From Lantana camara (taxonomy: Eukaryota > Streptophyta > Magnoliopsida > Lamiales > Verbenaceae), in assembly GCA_037501455.1 (NCBI GenBank), contig CM074857.1:124049501-124113500 (forward strand): a stretch of DNA of 64,000 bases, read 5' to 3'. The first letter of the stretch is position 1. Each line of letters begins with the position of its first letter. Shown here piece after piece: positions 45,457-57,521 of this stretch. The notes beneath the pieces were generated by a model. That model was given only the letters and a program-made list of their open reading frames with translations, had not been told where the DNA came from and searched no databases. A program made the translations under genes and the position numbers.

Positions 45457-46698
45457 TCAAGGAAAAGATGGCGGGAATTGTGGCGGGTGGCTTGAGCTAC
45501 TCGCTCCAGCGCCTCCAAATTGTTTGGCGAGGTATGCGTGGAGGTTCTCGAACTGGCCGTCAATGTGGAGCTGCAAGGCATCAAGCCGGGAGTCCACATG
45601 CTCAACGAAGCTGTCCATCCTCGCATTCTGAGATGCCATATAATCCCGCATGTAAGCGGGGATCTCCTCATCATCTTCTTGGACCATTGGCACTGGTGCT
45701 CCTCGTCCGCCTTCCTCCCTATCCGGTATCTGAGCAAGCCTTCTCTGCTGATCAAGGGTGAGGTCATCGTATTTGGCCACACCCCACCTATACATTCGCT
45801 CAAACCGGTTCCTTTCCCTTTCCGGATACCAGGGTAAAACCCTGTCCTTCAGGCTCCCGGCAGACCATCGGATAAATAAGTCCATTTTGATGAGCGTCTG
45901 CTCCTCCACATAGGGAAAGTTAGATAAGGGCTCCATATCCTCTTCAAGCCATCCCACCTCTTTGGCGAGCTTCGTCACATAGGCCCCATGGCCTATAGTT
46001 CCCGTCGCCCTGCCTGCCACCTCCTTTAACTTGTACATGAATTCCGTTGTGGCATCAAACTGCATCCCCTCCTTCATGAAATACATGATGGCCAACTCAA
46101 ATCCATTTATATTGCCATCACTCTCATGCCTCGCACATATGCCCATAGCTAGGAGTCGATGCACCAACCGCCAGACTAAACTATCAATCCAGGTGGCCTT
46201 GGTGTTTCGTGGGTTGTACGCCGGGGCTCCAGCTTTGAGAGGGAAGGACCGCCACACCGCCTCTCTATCTGCCGTTGACCAATTTGGCAACGTGGTCATC
46301 TCGCACGAAGGAAACCCTAAGGCATCCCGAATCTCATCTAGGTTTAAAGATTCGGTATCCTCTCCATCTAATGTGAAAGCGAGCTTGGTGTCGACTTGGT
46401 CCCAAGTCATGGTCGTGAAGAAAGCGGCTGTCAATTCCGGGTATGTATTGGCCGGAACCATCATAAATCTCCTCCACCCGATATTGTTGAACAACACCTC
46501 AATCTCTTCCCAAACCCCCAATCTCCGAAGTGTGGCGAGATGCGGGAATTTCGTGGGCATGATATTACGCGTTGTATTTCGGTTGTAAGGGTTCCCAAGC
46601 CCTTCTAAGGTGACATTCACTGAGTCCCTTGGTTGGCGACCGGTTGGCCCGGAAGATGAGGTGAGTTGCAGAGGTGCGGGTCTCTTATTGCGCCCCAT
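45457..46698 (-). CDS. Athila downstream ORF (ATHILA ORF-1-type protein)
   Basis: Third-position protein of Athila elements, placed where an env-like gene would be; function unknown. The frame is open from above 46770, but I start it at ATG 46698 (MGRNKRPAPLQLTSSSGPTG), five bases after a strong splice acceptor (TTTTTGTAG/GAAAT, exon from 46703). This gives 413 aa. Recognisable blocks are FPHLATLRRLGVWEEIEVLF, LNLDEIRDALGFPS and TWIDSLVWRLVHRLLAMGIC, as in the plant ATHILA ORF-1 / plant-transposon-protein family. The C-terminus has a coiled-coil-like stretch (DSFVEHVDSRLDALQLHIDG) and a Ser/Pro tail. No signal peptide or clear membrane anchor is seen, so an envelope role is not supported by sequence. 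A leader intron (47258-46704) and an upstream palindrome array suggest a separate transcript. Confidence 0.82.
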   Translation of the reverse strand: MGRNKRPAPLQLTSSSGPTGRQPRDSVNVTLEGLGNPYNRNTTRNIMPTKFPHLATLRRLGVWEEIEVLFNNIGWRRFMMVPANTYPELTAAFFTTMTWDQVDTKLAFTLDGEDTESLNLDEIRDALGFPSCEMTTLPNWSTADREAVWRSFPLKAGAPAYNPRNTKATWIDSLVWRLVHRLLAMGICARHESDGNINGFELAIMYFMKEGMQFDATTEFMYKLKEVAGRATGTIGHGAYVTKLAKEVGWLEEDMEPLSNFPYVEEQTLIKMDLFIRWSAGSLKDRVLPWYPERERNRFERMYRWGVAKYDDLTLDQQRRLAQIPDREEGGRGAPVPMVQEDDEEIPAYMRDYMASQNARMDSFVEHVDSRLDALQLHIDGQFENLHAYLAKQFGGAGASSSSHPPQFPPSFP

Positions 46699-46703
46699 AT
46701 TTC

Positions 46704-47258
46704 CTACAAAAATCCATAAGAAAATCAATTCAAGTTCAAAAGGGCATTTTATCGAACACCTTGTAAGCACAAGTAGAGGGCATAGTATTTCATCAAATCA
46801 TGCTTAGCATTTCATCACCCAATACCTAGACTTAGCCCCCAAATGCCACCATAATCATTTAAAGCTCAGAGGGACTCAATTTCTTCACAAAACGTGTACA
46901 ATATCACCCAACAACAATTCTCCAAAATGTGCAAAATTCATGACAATGTGTAAGAGCAAAGGCCAAAGTTTCCAATACAAACCAAATACCTAACTCTAGC
47001 ATGCACAAAACTCGATCAAAGAGCAAGTATTCATAAGAATTATATCCAACATGCTTAAACAAGAGATTAGGGTTCATCGGCTTAATGCCCAAAAATTGCA
47101 AAATTATGACAATTTCTAGTTCCAATCATGCTAAAACTCAAAATAGAAGCAAGAATTTCTAAGAATTCACAACACAAGCATGGTTCAAGAACTAGAGTCT
47201 TAACTTTTCTCAATTGAAATACAAGAATTTAAAGTACCCAAGAGAAGAGAAGACTTAC
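46704..47258 (-). other. Candidate leader intron of the Athila downstream ORF
   Basis: Donor ATCGG/GTAAGTC (GT at 47258-47257) and acceptor TTTTTGTAG (46704), with the ORF's ATG five bases into the next exon. Length about 555 bp; it contains no long open frame in the gene's sense. Confidence 0.55.
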
Positions 47259-47447
47259 CCGATTGATTTAAGTTGTAAAGTGCAATGTGGGTGTGTGTCT
47301 TGCCGGATTAAGAACCAAAGTAACGGTGGGAGTGCTTGTGCCGTGTGGGAATGGGGGAGGAAGAAAGATGAGAAAAGAAGGGGATGTTTTTGTTGTAAAA
47401 ATGAGAAAAGTGTGAGGAACCCCCTCTTTATTTCAACCGATCGGACG

Positions 47448-47654
47448 GGACACGCCCGTGTCATCTAATATGCTGTATGGATGACACGGGGGTGTCATCC
47501 TTATTCTGGCAATTTCTGTACCTTGACACGGGGGTGTCGATTTTTCCTTAAGGAACTTGACACGCCCGTGTCGTCTCTCGTTGGTCAGCACCTCTGTACC
47601 TTGACACGGGGGTGTCAAGGATGTCTACATATGGGAGACACGCCCGTGTCTCCC
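47448..47654. promoter_or_regulatory. Internal palindrome array upstream of the Athila downstream ORF
   Basis: Six sites with the same core as the LTR array. The best are 47479-47500 (GGATGACAC / GTGTCATCC around GGGG), 47599-47620 (CCTTGACAC / GTGTCAAGG around GGGG) and 47633-47654 (GGGAGACACG / CGTGTCTCCC around CC). Three others near 47449, 47525 and 47558 have 5-6 bp arms. Surrounding sequence does not match the LTR, so this is not simply a displaced LTR piece. It lies about 190 bp upstream of the candidate leader donor at 47259. Confidence 0.8.
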
Positions 47655-47875
47655 CCAAACTTGGATTTTTGCTCAAAATGCCGCACCTAGTAGCTCAAAA
47701 TCATCCCTTCTCTTCATAATCCATCCACTCTACTCGAACCAAAATACCTGAACACGAGACAAAAAAAGATCATCAATCACAAGCTTAACTAACTAACACG
47801 AAAGAAAAGAAAAACGACAAAGGAAAGAAAAATAGTTCTAAGTTATAGTCGTTAGCTTGACTTCAAGACTCCGGG

Positions 47876-50800
47876 CTAAGGTGCTGGAACTGTTAACACG
47901 CATGAGACGTGTTCGCCAATTCGATCTCCGGCGAGATATGGCTTGAGTCTTTGTCCATTCACCACAAAGGATGGTGAACCTTCGTTACCTATCTCCACCG
48001 CTCCATTCACTAAAACCTTTGTCACTCTGAACGGACCTGACCACCTAGATTTAAGTTTCCCGGGGAAAAGCTTCAATCTGGAATTGTACAATAACACCAG
48101 TTGACCCTCGACAAACTCCTTGACCCGAATATGCTTATCATGCCACTTCTTCGTTCTCTCCTTATAGATCCGAGCATTTTCGTAAGCTTCTAACCTCAAT
48201 TCTTCCAACTCTTGCAGGTCAAGTATCCTTTTCTCTCCGGCTCTTGTGAGATCAAAATTTATAGCCTTGATGGCCCAATACGACTTATACTCGATCTCGA
48301 CTGGGAGGTGACATGCTTTACCATAAACCAACTGATATGGAGAAGTTCCTATAGGTGTCTTGAACGCGGTCCTGTAAGCCCATAATGCGTCATCTAACTT
48401 CGAGGACCAATCTTTCCTAGAGGGGCTCACCACCTTCTCCAAAATCCACTTCAACTCCCTATTCGTGACCTCCGCCTGCCCACTTGCTTGGGGATGATAT
48501 GCAGTAGTTACCCGATGTTGGACCCCATATTTTTTCAACAAAGCTTCCAAGGGCTTGTTGCAAAAGTGCGTACCTCTATCACTGATCAATGCCCGTGGAA
48601 CTCCGAACCTATTGAATATGTTCTTTTGCAAAAACTTAATCACTACCTTTGAATCATTGGTTGGAGTTGCCACTGCTTCGGCCCACTTGGATACATAATC
48701 CACCGCCACTAAGATATACTGATTTCCATTCGACGGTGGAAAGGGTCCCATGAAATCGATCCCCCAAACATCAAACAACTCAACTTCTAAGATATACTTC
48801 ATGGGCATCTCATCCCTCTTACTAATGTTCCCGGATCTCTGACAAGTATCACATTCCTTGGCAAATTTGTAAGCATCCTTAAACAGCGTTGGCCACCAAA
48901 ACCCAGACTGCAAAACCTTCGCTGCTGTCTTTCGACCACTAGAATGCCCTCCATACAAGCTTGCATGACATCTTTCTAACACTTCATCAGCTTCAACCTC
49001 CGGGACACATCTCCGTACTAGACCATCTGAACAGTGCTTATACACATAGGGCTCTTCCCAATAATAACGTTTCACTTCGAATAAGAATCTCTGTTTCTGA
49101 TGGAAATTCATGCCCGGTGGTAGAGCTTTGCAAACCATATGATTCACGATATCTGCGTACCAAGGGACGATTGCATCGGCTGCAAACAACTCCTCATCTG
49201 GGAAATTCTCAGTAATCTCCTCCTCATACTCATCCTCCTTGTCCCCAACCTCTAATCTTGACAAATGATCTGCAACTAAGTTCTCTGTCCCCTTCTTGTC
49301 ACGAATTTCGAGATCGAACTCCTGAAGCAATAAAATCCATCTAATCAAACGGGGCTTTGAATCCTTTTTCGAAAGGAGATACTTGATTGCTGCGTGGTCC
49401 GTGTAGACGATTGTCTTCGACCCTATCAAATAAGACCGAAACTTGTCAAAAGCATGCACGATAGCTAATAATTCTTTTTCAGTAGTAGCATAATTTAATT
49501 GTGCATCATTTAAAGTTTTGCTAGAATATGCGATAACGTGTAAACGTTTCTCCCTTCGTTGGCCAAGAACTGCTCCAACAGCCAAATCGCTCGCATCGCA
49601 CATTAGCTCGAACGGTATAGTCCAATCTGGTGCAACCATGATTGGTGCTGAGGTAAGCTCCTTCTTCAACCTATCAAATGCAAGTAGGCAATCATCATTA
49701 AACACGAATTCAGTATCTTTTTGCAGTAACTTGCATAAAGGTAAGGTAATTTTCGAAAAGTCCTTGATGAACCGGCGATAAAACCCGGCATGACCAAGGA
49801 AACTTCTCACTCCCTTGATATTGGTGGGTGGAGGCAATTTTGCAATCACATCAATCTTGGCCTTGTCCACCTCAATGCCTTTCTCCGAAACTTTGTGACC
49901 CAACACTATCCCTTCCTTTACCATGAAATGGCACTTCTCCCAATTTAGCACAAGGTTAGTTTCTTCGCATCGCTGCAAAACTTGAGCAAGATTATGCAAG
50001 CAAGAGTCGAAAGAAGAACCAAACACAGAAAAGTCATCCATAAAAATTTCCATTGTGCGTTCTATAAAATCAGAGAAAATGGCCATCATGCATCGCTGAA
50101 AAGTAGCCGGGGCATTACACAACCCAAAAGGCATACGCCTATACGCAAAAGTACCATAAGGGCAGGTAAACGTACATTTTTCCTGATCTTCTGGGGCTAT
50201 AGCAATTTGGTTATACCCTGAATACCCATCCAGAAAACAGTAATAAGAATGTCCGGCTAACCGTTCTAACATCTGATCAATAAAGGGAAGTGGAAAGTGA
50301 TCTTTACGAGTGGCATTGTTCAACTTCCTATAGTCTATACAAACTCTCCAACCCGTGACTGTCCTAGTTGGTATTAACTCATTCTTTTCATTTTTAATTA
50401 CAGTCATCCCCCCTTTCTTAGGTACTACCTGTACAGGGCTAACCCACTTGCTATCCGAGATAGGGTAAATTATCCCGACATCTAACAATTTCAGTACCTC
50501 AGCCCTAACTACCTCTTTCATGTTTGGGTTCAATCTACGCTGATGCTCTACAGAGGGTTTATGGTTATCTTCCATAAGAATTTTATGCATGCAAATAGAT
50601 GGGCTAATCCCTTTAATGTCAGAAATAGTCCAACCTATCGCTCGTTTGTGTTCTCTCAAAACCCTCAACAAGGCATCATGCTGTGCATCAGTTAAATCAG
50701 AGGCAACAATAACAGGCAGTGTTTCAGATTCACCCAAATAAGCATATCTCAAATGAGCGGGGAGGGGTTTCAGTTCTAATTTGGGAGCTGTCTCAATAGA

Positions 50801-53317
50801 AGGACGAAGAGTGGGCTTACCTGTACCCAACTCTTCATATACAAACCTCTTTCGGAACGGTACGTACGGGGTGGCTTCGAGTGCCTTTACGTAGGCAGCC
50901 AATTCTTCTAAGATGTCCTCCCTATCAATGTGGTCAGTGAGTCCTCTTAAACAGAGTTCGAGAGGGTCCTCGTTGCTTATGGACATCGGTGTCTGTGCTC
51001 TGATTTCCACCATATTGCATTGTTCTTCGATCACCGGTCCTTTCATTGCTTTGAACAGATTAAACTCCACCTGCTCATCTCCCACACGAAGAGTTAGAAT
51101 GCCACTCTTCACATCAATTAAAGCTCCTGCTGTGGCTAAGAAAGGCCTCCCTAAAATGAGCGGCATGTTTTGATCTTCTTCCATGTCCAACACTATGAAG
51201 TCTACGGGCAGGTAGAACTTCCCAACCCTGACTAAAACGTTTTCCAGGACTCCCGTGGGGTACTTGACTGATCGATCCGCTAGCTGTAGGGAAACGGTAG
51301 TTGGCTTTAATGAGTTCAGTCCAAGTTTCCTGCAAACAGATAATGGCATTAGGCTCACACTAGCACCAAGATCACATAAAGCTTTATTAAAGGACATATG
51401 ACCAATTGTGCAAGGAATTGAAAAACTCCCTGGATCCTTAAGCTTTGGTGGAAGCTTATGTTGTAGAATGGCGCTGCACTCTTCAGTAAGTGCAATTGTG
51501 GCATAATCCTCCAATTTCCTCTTGTTGGAGAGGATCTCCTTCAAGAATTTGACGTAAGTGGGCATCTGAGCTAGGGCCTCGGCAAAGGGGATGTTGATAT
51601 GTAGTTCCTTGAAGATATTCAAGAATTTCTCGAATTGTTTCTCCAACCTTTGCTTTCGAAATCTCTGTGGGAAAGGAAGTGGTGGCACATACGGTTTGGG
51701 TGCCACTGATGTCTTTGGCTTAGAAGGGGGCTCACTTGTCAGTACTTCTTCCTCCTCCTTCGATTCCTCGACAACTTTCTCAGGTTCCTCAACGGTATCC
51801 TTTTCCTTTCTCACTTCGGTTTCCACCGGTTTTGCAGGCTCCTTGTAAGTCGTGCCACTTCGTAGTGTAATGGCCTTACACTGCTCTTTCGGATTCTCCA
51901 CAGGTTTGCTTGGAAACATTCCTTGGGCTCTAACATTGATTGAATTAGCCAACTGGCCCACCTGCACTTCCAAATTTTTATTTTGAACCAGCACCTGTTC
52001 TACCTGAGATTCGAGTTTCTGATACCTATCATTCGAAACAGTTATAAACTTTTCGAGGGCCGCCTCCCACCCCGGCTTCTGTTCTTGCGGTGGTTGTGGA
52101 GGGGGTGCGAATCTCTGCTGGTTTTGATGTGGTGGATGCTGTCCCTGTTGTCTTGGTTGGAACTGTGGTCTTGGATTTGGATTTGGGTTTTGAACATTCT
52201 GATTGTTTGACCACGAGAAGTGCGGATGATTCTTCCAACCTGGGTTGTAGGTGTTTGAGTATGGGTCATTTGCCGGTCTTTGATTCTGCACGTAATTGAC
52301 TTGTTCTTGACCAACAGCAACCTGTGCACCTGCATTGGTAGAAGGACAAACATCAAATGAATGGGGACCACCACAAATTTCACATAATACCTGTAGGGCG
52401 TTTGACTGTGCCACTGTGTTTCGTGCTGTTGCAATTGCAAGTCGGTCTAGCTTTTGGTTCAGTGCTTCGAACTTGGCATTGAAAGCTGTCACAGTGTCAG
52501 TGGCGAGTATGCCTGCCTCAGGTTTTGGAGGAGGATTGCTCCTCTCCTTTGTCCAACTGCTATTCGCTGCCATCTTGTTCAGCAGTTGCATTCCTACTTC
52601 CTCGGACAGTGCCATGAATGCTCCTCCCGCTGCTGCATCGACCATGATTTTCATGTTCTCTGTCATTCCATTGTAAAATATCTGTACCAGTTGCCATCCT
52701 GGAACACGGTGATGCGGGCACTTCCTCTGCAGTTCCTTATATCTTTCCCATCCTTCGTACAATGTCTCACCATCATAGAGCCTGAAGCTCGTTATTTCGT
52801 CTCTGTACCTCATGGTCTTACTAGGAGGGTAGAATTTGGCTAAGAAGGCCTTAGAGAGGTCTGCCCATATCTGAAGTGTCTCGTTTGACAAGGTCGAAAT
52901 CCATGTCCGGGCCTTGTCCCTTAGGGAGAAGGGAAAGAGCCTAACTCTGATCGCATCATCTGAAGCGTTATGGATCTTAAAGGTCGAGCAGACATCCAAA
53001 AAGTAGGACAGGTGTGATGCGGGGTCTTCATGTGGTAAACCTCCGAACGGGTTCTGTTGTAAAAGGTTGATGAACCCGGTTTTGATTTCAAAGTTGTTCG
53101 CCTCCACGGCGGGGCGAGTCAGATTGTTCTGGATTAAGCCAATGTTAGGAATGGCATAATCCTGGAGTGTGGTTGGTTGCTCGTTTACGGGTTGTGCCAT
53201 TGGAATTGGGTTTACTTTCTGCTTCTTTTCCTTTTTTCGCTTCGTTCGATTCGCCCTACAAGTCTTCTCAATTTCAGGATCGTAAGGCAAGGGTTCCAAG
53301 CCTTTCGATCGTAGCAT
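47876..53317 (-). CDS. Athila gag-pol polyprotein, 1813 aa, open
   Basis: Structural and replication proteins of the Athila element. Order along the chain: gag (about 60-300; [34 protein letters not shown]), a zinc knuckle [13 protein letters not shown] (about 330-345), a Gln/Pro-rich linker, protease ([15 protein letters not shown], about 660; Asp followed by LGA in place of the usual T/S-G-A), reverse transcriptase ([20 protein letters not shown]; catalytic FMDD in [11 protein letters not shown]), RNase H ([25 protein letters not shown]), and integrase with an H-H-C-C zinc motif (HASLYGGHS ... CDTCQRSG) and DDE core ([38 protein letters not shown]). No chromodomain, as expected for Athila. 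There is no stop or frameshift over 5.4 kb. It starts about 150 nt after the 5' LTR. Confidence 0.96.
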   Translation of the reverse strand: MLRSKGLEPLPYDPEIEKTCRANRTKRKKEKKQKVNPIPMAQPVNEQPTTLQDYAIPNIGLIQNNLTRPAVEANNFEIKTGFINLLQQNPFGGLPHEDPASHLSYFLDVCSTFKIHNASDDAIRVRLFPFSLRDKARTWISTLSNETLQIWADLSKAFLAKFYPPSKTMRYRDEITSFRLYDGETLYEGWERYKELQRKCPHHRVPGWQLVQIFYNGMTENMKIMVDAAAGGAFMALSEEVGMQLLNKMAANSSWTKERSNPPPKPEAGILATDTVTAFNAKFEALNQKLDRLAIATARNTVAQSNALQVLCEICGGPHSFDVCPSTNAGAQVAVGQEQVNYVQNQRPANDPYSNTYNPGWKNHPHFSWSNNQNVQNPNPNPRPQFQPRQQGQHPPHQNQQRFAPPPQPPQEQKPGWEAALEKFITVSNDRYQKLESQVEQVLVQNKNLEVQVGQLANSINVRAQGMFPSKPVENPKEQCKAITLRSGTTYKEPAKPVETEVRKEKDTVEEPEKVVEESKEEEEVLTSEPPSKPKTSVAPKPYVPPLPFPQRFRKQRLEKQFEKFLNIFKELHINIPFAEALAQMPTYVKFLKEILSNKRKLEDYATIALTEECSAILQHKLPPKLKDPGSFSIPCTIGHMSFNKALCDLGASVSLMPLSVCRKLGLNSLKPTTVSLQLADRSVKYPTGVLENVLVRVGKFYLPVDFIVLDMEEDQNMPLILGRPFLATAGALIDVKSGILTLRVGDEQVEFNLFKAMKGPVIEEQCNMVEIRAQTPMSISNEDPLELCLRGLTDHIDREDILEELAAYVKALEATPYVPFRKRFVYEELGTGKPTLRPSIETAPKLELKPLPAHLRYAYLGESETLPVIVASDLTDAQHDALLRVLREHKRAIGWTISDIKGISPSICMHKILMEDNHKPSVEHQRRLNPNMKEVVRAEVLKLLDVGIIYPISDSKWVSPVQVVPKKGGMTVIKNEKNELIPTRTVTGWRVCIDYRKLNNATRKDHFPLPFIDQMLERLAGHSYYCFLDGYSGYNQIAIAPEDQEKCTFTCPYGTFAYRRMPFGLCNAPATFQRCMMAIFSDFIERTMEIFMDDFSVFGSSFDSCLHNLAQVLQRCEETNLVLNWEKCHFMVKEGIVLGHKVSEKGIEVDKAKIDVIAKLPPPTNIKGVRSFLGHAGFYRRFIKDFSKITLPLCKLLQKDTEFVFNDDCLLAFDRLKKELTSAPIMVAPDWTIPFELMCDASDLAVGAVLGQRREKRLHVIAYSSKTLNDAQLNYATTEKELLAIVHAFDKFRSYLIGSKTIVYTDHAAIKYLLSKKDSKPRLIRWILLLQEFDLEIRDKKGTENLVADHLSRLEVGDKEDEYEEEITENFPDEELFAADAIVPWYADIVNHMVCKALPPGMNFHQKQRFLFEVKRYYWEEPYVYKHCSDGLVRRCVPEVEADEVLERCHASLYGGHSSGRKTAAKVLQSGFWWPTLFKDAYKFAKECDTCQRSGNISKRDEMPMKYILEVELFDVWGIDFMGPFPPSNGNQYILVAVDYVSKWAEAVATPTNDSKVVIKFLQKNIFNRFGVPRALISDRGTHFCNKPLEALLKKYGVQHRVTTAYHPQASGQAEVTNRELKWILEKVVSPSRKDWSSKLDDALWAYRTAFKTPIGTSPYQLVYGKACHLPVEIEYKSYWAIKAINFDLTRAGEKRILDLQELEELRLEAYENARIYKERTKKWHDKHIRVKEFVEGQLVLLYNSRLKLFPGKLKSRWSGPFRVTKVLVNGAVEIGNEGSPSFVVNGQRLKPYLAGDRIGEHVSCVLTVPAP

Positions 53318-53441
53318 AAACTAGGTACCTGCAATGGAGAGAACCCGTGGTCAAATTCAACGTACTTCAAAAAGAAATCAAACAGAAAGGGTGGTCTAAA
53401 GCACCAGAAAAATCACTTAAGTAATATTGAATTAAACGCCT

Positions 53442-53459
53442 TCCCCGGCAACGGCGCCA
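53442..53459 (-). other. Athila primer-binding site
   Basis: Minus strand TGGCGCCGTTGCCGGGGA, six bases inside the 5' LTR end. This is the primer site usual for Athila-type elements, generally assigned to tRNA-Asp. Confidence 0.85.
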
Positions 53460-53465
53460 AAAACT

Positions 53466-54994
53466 TGATAGACAAATCTTGAACCCAAGTGTAAGTTCTA
53501 AATCCGATTGCAACACTTAAGGTATCGTATCCACAGGGAAGGGAATTCAACAACCACTTTTATGATTATTTCTAATCTAGAGACCGGAAAAGATTGATCA
53601 GGTTGTACTATACTACTATGACAAAATTAAACTTAACTAATAATAAATCAATCACACACGCTAACAAATAAATACGAGAATTAACCACTTAATTAAAACA
53701 GGTCGGAGAGTAAATCATATGCTCTTTTATGATCAAATCAATACTTAAGTACGGATGTATGATTCTTCAACCTAATCACGATGTTATATCTAGCTTCTTT
53801 CGAAGGCTAGACGCCTAATTAATTAAGCCAAGTGTTGTTCTCACAATCACTTAGTAACCAAATTAATCGAATAAAGCAAGATTAGTGTATTTAAAACCTA
53901 GCGGCTTGGCGTGGAATTCTAAATACGGGTTGTAGAAATTAGGGTTAAATTTCTTTAAGCCCAAAAGATCTAAGTTTCAGAAAACACTCTCAATTATCCT
54001 CAATCTCTCGATTATCGGATAATTTACAACATGTTCATGGATGACCAATCCATTCCCAGCTTATTCAATACCGTTTTCCTAACAAAGAATCACACAAATT
54101 TACTCAAGCATTAATTCAAACACCTTAGATGCATAATCCTTACCCCCTAACCCTAGGAGATTAGTTCCTCATAATTGGATCAAAACTCATTAAGATCAAA
54201 GGAATTGCATTCAAAATAATCATGTCTAACATAAACATCAAAAAGGAATTGAGAATTCTGAATTCTAACCTAATTATCCAAAAACGAATCTAAAGCGAGA
54301 AATTAACTAAACTAGAATTGAAAACCAAAACTGGAGGAATTAGTTTGAACGGAAAGCAGTAAATAAAACCAAATTGACAAAGTCTTGTGATTGGAATCAA
54401 TCTTCAACTCTCTATCTTCGTGTTTCTTCTATCTCCAAGTGATCTTGAACTTCTGGGAGAAGAGTAGTCCAAAAGCTCCCTTATTCCGCCTCAAATCCGC
54501 GTATATATAGAAGTTCGAATTCTGAAACCGCCCCGTGACACGGGCGTGCAAGGGTCATGCTTTAAAATGTGACACGCCCGTGTCACATAATAAAATCGTG
54601 TTTGCGCTTTTTCCACTTGACACGGGGGTGTCACAACGTGTTCTGCTTGATGACACGGGGGTGTCACGACTCCAGGCTTCTCTGTACCACGACACGGGCG
54701 TGCAGAAAACTACTCTTCATAGGTGACACGGGCGTGTCACCTCCTGGAATCCGAGGGCTTTCTCTGTACTGAGACACGGGCGTGTCTCAGTTTGCTCTTC
54801 CATGGGGACACGGGCGTGTCCCCTAGAAATCTCTCGTTTTTCGCCCTTTATTGCATGGTTTTGCTTTTATCCGTCTTTTCAACTCCAAGGTGAAAGGTAC
54901 CTAATAGGGAGCATAAATCACGTTATAAGCTCTTAAAACTGCTTGAATTTAACTAAACTTGCCCTACAAATCCATGCAATAAATTGATACATCA
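53466..54994 (-). repeat. Athila 5' LTR (1529 bp)
   Basis: Same length as the 3' LTR at 42342-43870. Differences found by eye: GTCGGGGAG versus GTCGGAGAG, GGATGGCC versus GGATGACC, and AATAAACTG versus AATAAATTG. Contains the palindrome array at 54535-54823 and the TATA box near 54501-54510. Confidence 0.95.
54535..54823. promoter_or_regulatory. Palindrome array in 5' LTR U3
   Basis: Identical by eye to 43411-43699 with all eight sites. In this LTR it is upstream of the element's own promoter, about 25-320 bp before the TATA box. Confidence 0.85.
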
Positions 54995-54999
54995 ATATA

Positions 55000-55988
55000 T
55001 ACCTGGAAGTGTGATCGTATTCAGAGTTGAATGACTTGCCAACTGTTGTTGTTGGATGTACAAGTGTCTGTTACATGAAAAAGAAAGTAACGTCAGATAT
55101 CATTCAATTGAAATACACTTGAGCACACCCCAGTTAAAATCATTTTGTAACCCTCACCTGTAGCGAACCAAAGACAAGCCTCGACCACTCAAGACTCCTC
55201 CTCAAAGGTATCTCCTGTAATACACAGGGCCTAAGAGTAAGACACTTCTATAATAGACAAAACAAACCACAAAACAACGCACGGCTCAAAGCTAAAGCAT
55301 GAAAACATATATAGGTACTATTGCAGAAAATTTCAGCATGCGCACGTTGCAATCCAATGAGCATAACTCCTTCCTCGAAATGAATTTTAACAAACCGCAA
55401 AATTCTTAGAAAACTAGACAAATATATCTTTCCAATGATATGAGGCTCAAATTCTAGTTCATCCCGAGTAATTACCAGTTTTAGTGTGAAAATGACACAA
55501 AAAAGAAAATTTCCTGCACTACTAATAATGAAATATGATTGTTGTTCCCTTATCAAACGAAGTCCAAATAATCTGAAATTGGGTGGAGATATTCATAACA
55601 TGCACAGAAATACTCCAGTAAAACAGTTTTCAAAAACTCCGTCATTTAGTCCCTCTGCTCAAGCCACAAACCGAAATCTGAAAACAGGGGACAACAGGGG
55701 ATCTTACTATTTTTCTCGGCACTCAAATCAAATCGGATTGGTACCAATTTTTGCAGAGAATATCTATACTATGTCAACAACATCCATATAAAATAGTTTT
55801 GAAAAATTTCAATTCAACAACCTACAATTCACTTTTCTATGCGGCAGTCACAATAAGGAGAAATTGGATGATTAACATAAACATGTATCTTTGCTTGTAT
55901 ATCGCTTAAGCATGCTTTGTCCAACTAATTTCCACCATTAACATAGGTATGATCATAATTTATAGCTCAGTTCATAAAATACCTAGGG
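55000..55988. other. CACTA internal noncoding region between Athila insertions
   Basis: CACTA sequence between the Athila element and the solo LTR. One open frame (55486-55791) shows no family features. Probably intron or leader of the transposase gene. Confidence 0.4.
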
Positions 55989-55993
55989 TTCAT

Positions 55994-57521
55994 TGATAGA
56001 CAAATCTTGAACCCAAGTGTAAGTTCTAAATCCGATTGCAACACTTAAGGTATCGTATCCACAGGGAAGGGAATTCAACAACCACTTTTATGACTATTTC
56101 TAATCTAGAGACCGGAAAAGATTGACCAGGTTGTACTATACTACTATGACAAAATTGAACTTAACTAATAATAAATCAATCACACGAGCTAACAAATAAA
56201 CACGAGAATTAACCACTTAATTAAAACAGGTCGGGGAGTAAATCATATGCTCTTTTATGATCAAATCAATACTTAAGTACGGATGTATGATTCTTCAACC
56301 TAATCACGATGTTATATCTAGCTTCTTTCGAAGGCTAGATGCCTAATTAATTAAGCCAAGTGTTGTTCTCACAATCACTTAGTAACCAAATTAATCGAAT
56401 AAAGCAAGATTAGTGTATTTAAAACCTAGCGGCTTGGCATGGAATTCTAAATACGGGTTGTAGAAATTAGGGTTAAATGTCTTTAAGCCCAAAAGATCTA
56501 AGTTTCAGAAAACACTCTCAATTATCCTCAATCTCTCGATTATCGGATAATTTACAACATGTTCATGGATGGCCAATCCATTCCCAGCTTATTCAATACC
56601 GTTTTCCTAACAAAGAATCACACAAATTGACTCAAGCATTAATTCAAACACCTTAGATGCATAATCCTTACCCCCTAACCCTAGGAGATTAGTTCCTCAT
56701 AATTGGATCAAAACTCATTAAGATCAAAGGAATTGCATTCAAAATAATCATGTCTAACATAAACATCAAAAAGGAATTAAGAATTCTGAATTCTAACCTA
56801 ATTATCCAAAAACGAATCTAAAGCGAGAAATTAACTAAACTAGAATTGAAAACCAAAACTTGAGGAATTAGTTTGATCGGAAAGCAGTAAATAAAACCAA
56901 ATTGACAAAGTCTTGTGATTGGACTGAATCTTCAACTCTCTATCTTCGTGTTTCTTCGTTCTTCAAGTGTTCTTGAACTTCTGGGAAAAACGTAGTCCAA
57001 AAGCTCCTTTAATCCGCCTCAAAACCGTGTATATATAGGAGTTCGAATCCTAAACCGGCCCGTGACACGGGCGTGCAAGGGTCATGCCTTAAAATGTGAC
57101 ACGCCCGTGTCACATAATAAAATCGTATTTGCGCTTTTCTACTTGACACGGGGGTGTCAAAACCTGTTCTTCTTGATGACACGGGGGTGTCATGATCTCC
57201 AGCTTCTCTGTACCCAGACACGGTCGTGCAGAAAATTACTCTTCATAGGTGACACGGGCGTGTCACCTCCTGAAATCCGAGGGCTTTTTCTGTACTGAGA
57301 CACGGGCGTGTCTCAGTTTACTCTTCCACGGGGACACGGGCGTGTCCCCTAGAAATCTCTCGTTTTTCGCCCTTTATTGCATGGTTTTGCTTTAACTCCG
57401 TCTTTTCAACTCCAAGGTGAAAGGTACCTAATAGGGAGCATAAATCACGTTATAAGTTCTTAAAACTGCTTGAATTTAACTAAATTTGCCCTACAAATCC
57501 ATGCAATAAACTGATACATCA
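55994..57521 (-). mobile_element. Athila solo LTR, TSD TTCAT
   Basis: 1528 bp, same ends as the other Athila LTRs, flanked by TTCAT (55989-55993 and 57522-57526). Its own target-site duplication shows that it was an independent insertion later reduced by LTR-LTR recombination. It differs from the other two LTRs at roughly 2% of sites over the first 500 bp by eye. Array at 57062-57349. Confidence 0.93.
57062..57349. promoter_or_regulatory. Palindrome array in solo LTR
   Basis: Same eight sites as in the other LTRs. Two have longer pairing here: 57143-57160 is TTGACAC / GTGTCAA around GGGG, and the next site reads ATGACAC / GTGTCAT. In the young LTRs both are one base pair shorter. The fifth site is mutated (GACACGGTCGTGC). 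Confidence 0.85.

Larger units (their letters stand above)
42342..54994 (-). mobile_element. Complete Athila-lineage Ty3/gypsy element, TSD ATATA
   Basis: 12,653 bp on the minus strand, flanked by ATATA (42337-42341 and 54995-54999). The 5' LTR is 53466-54994 and the 3' LTR 42342-43870, 1529 bp each, with three differences found by eye. It has a primer site (53442-53459), an uninterrupted gag-pol (53317-47876), a downstream Athila ORF (46698-45457) and a polypurine tract beside the 3' LTR. All parts needed for mobility appear present. Confidence 0.95.

Noticed and set aside
45457..46698. Retroviral envelope protein
   Set aside because: No signal peptide, membrane anchor or cleavage site is visible; the protein matches the Athila downstream ORF family by its blocks and position.
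47448..47654. CRISPR-like array
   Set aside because: The repeated units are individually palindromic with different arms and irregular spacing, inside a plant retrotransposon; no cas genes and not a prokaryotic context.
52029..52843. Overlapping genes in the gag region of the Athila element
   Set aside because: They are shadow frames of the Gln/Pro-rich gag linker.
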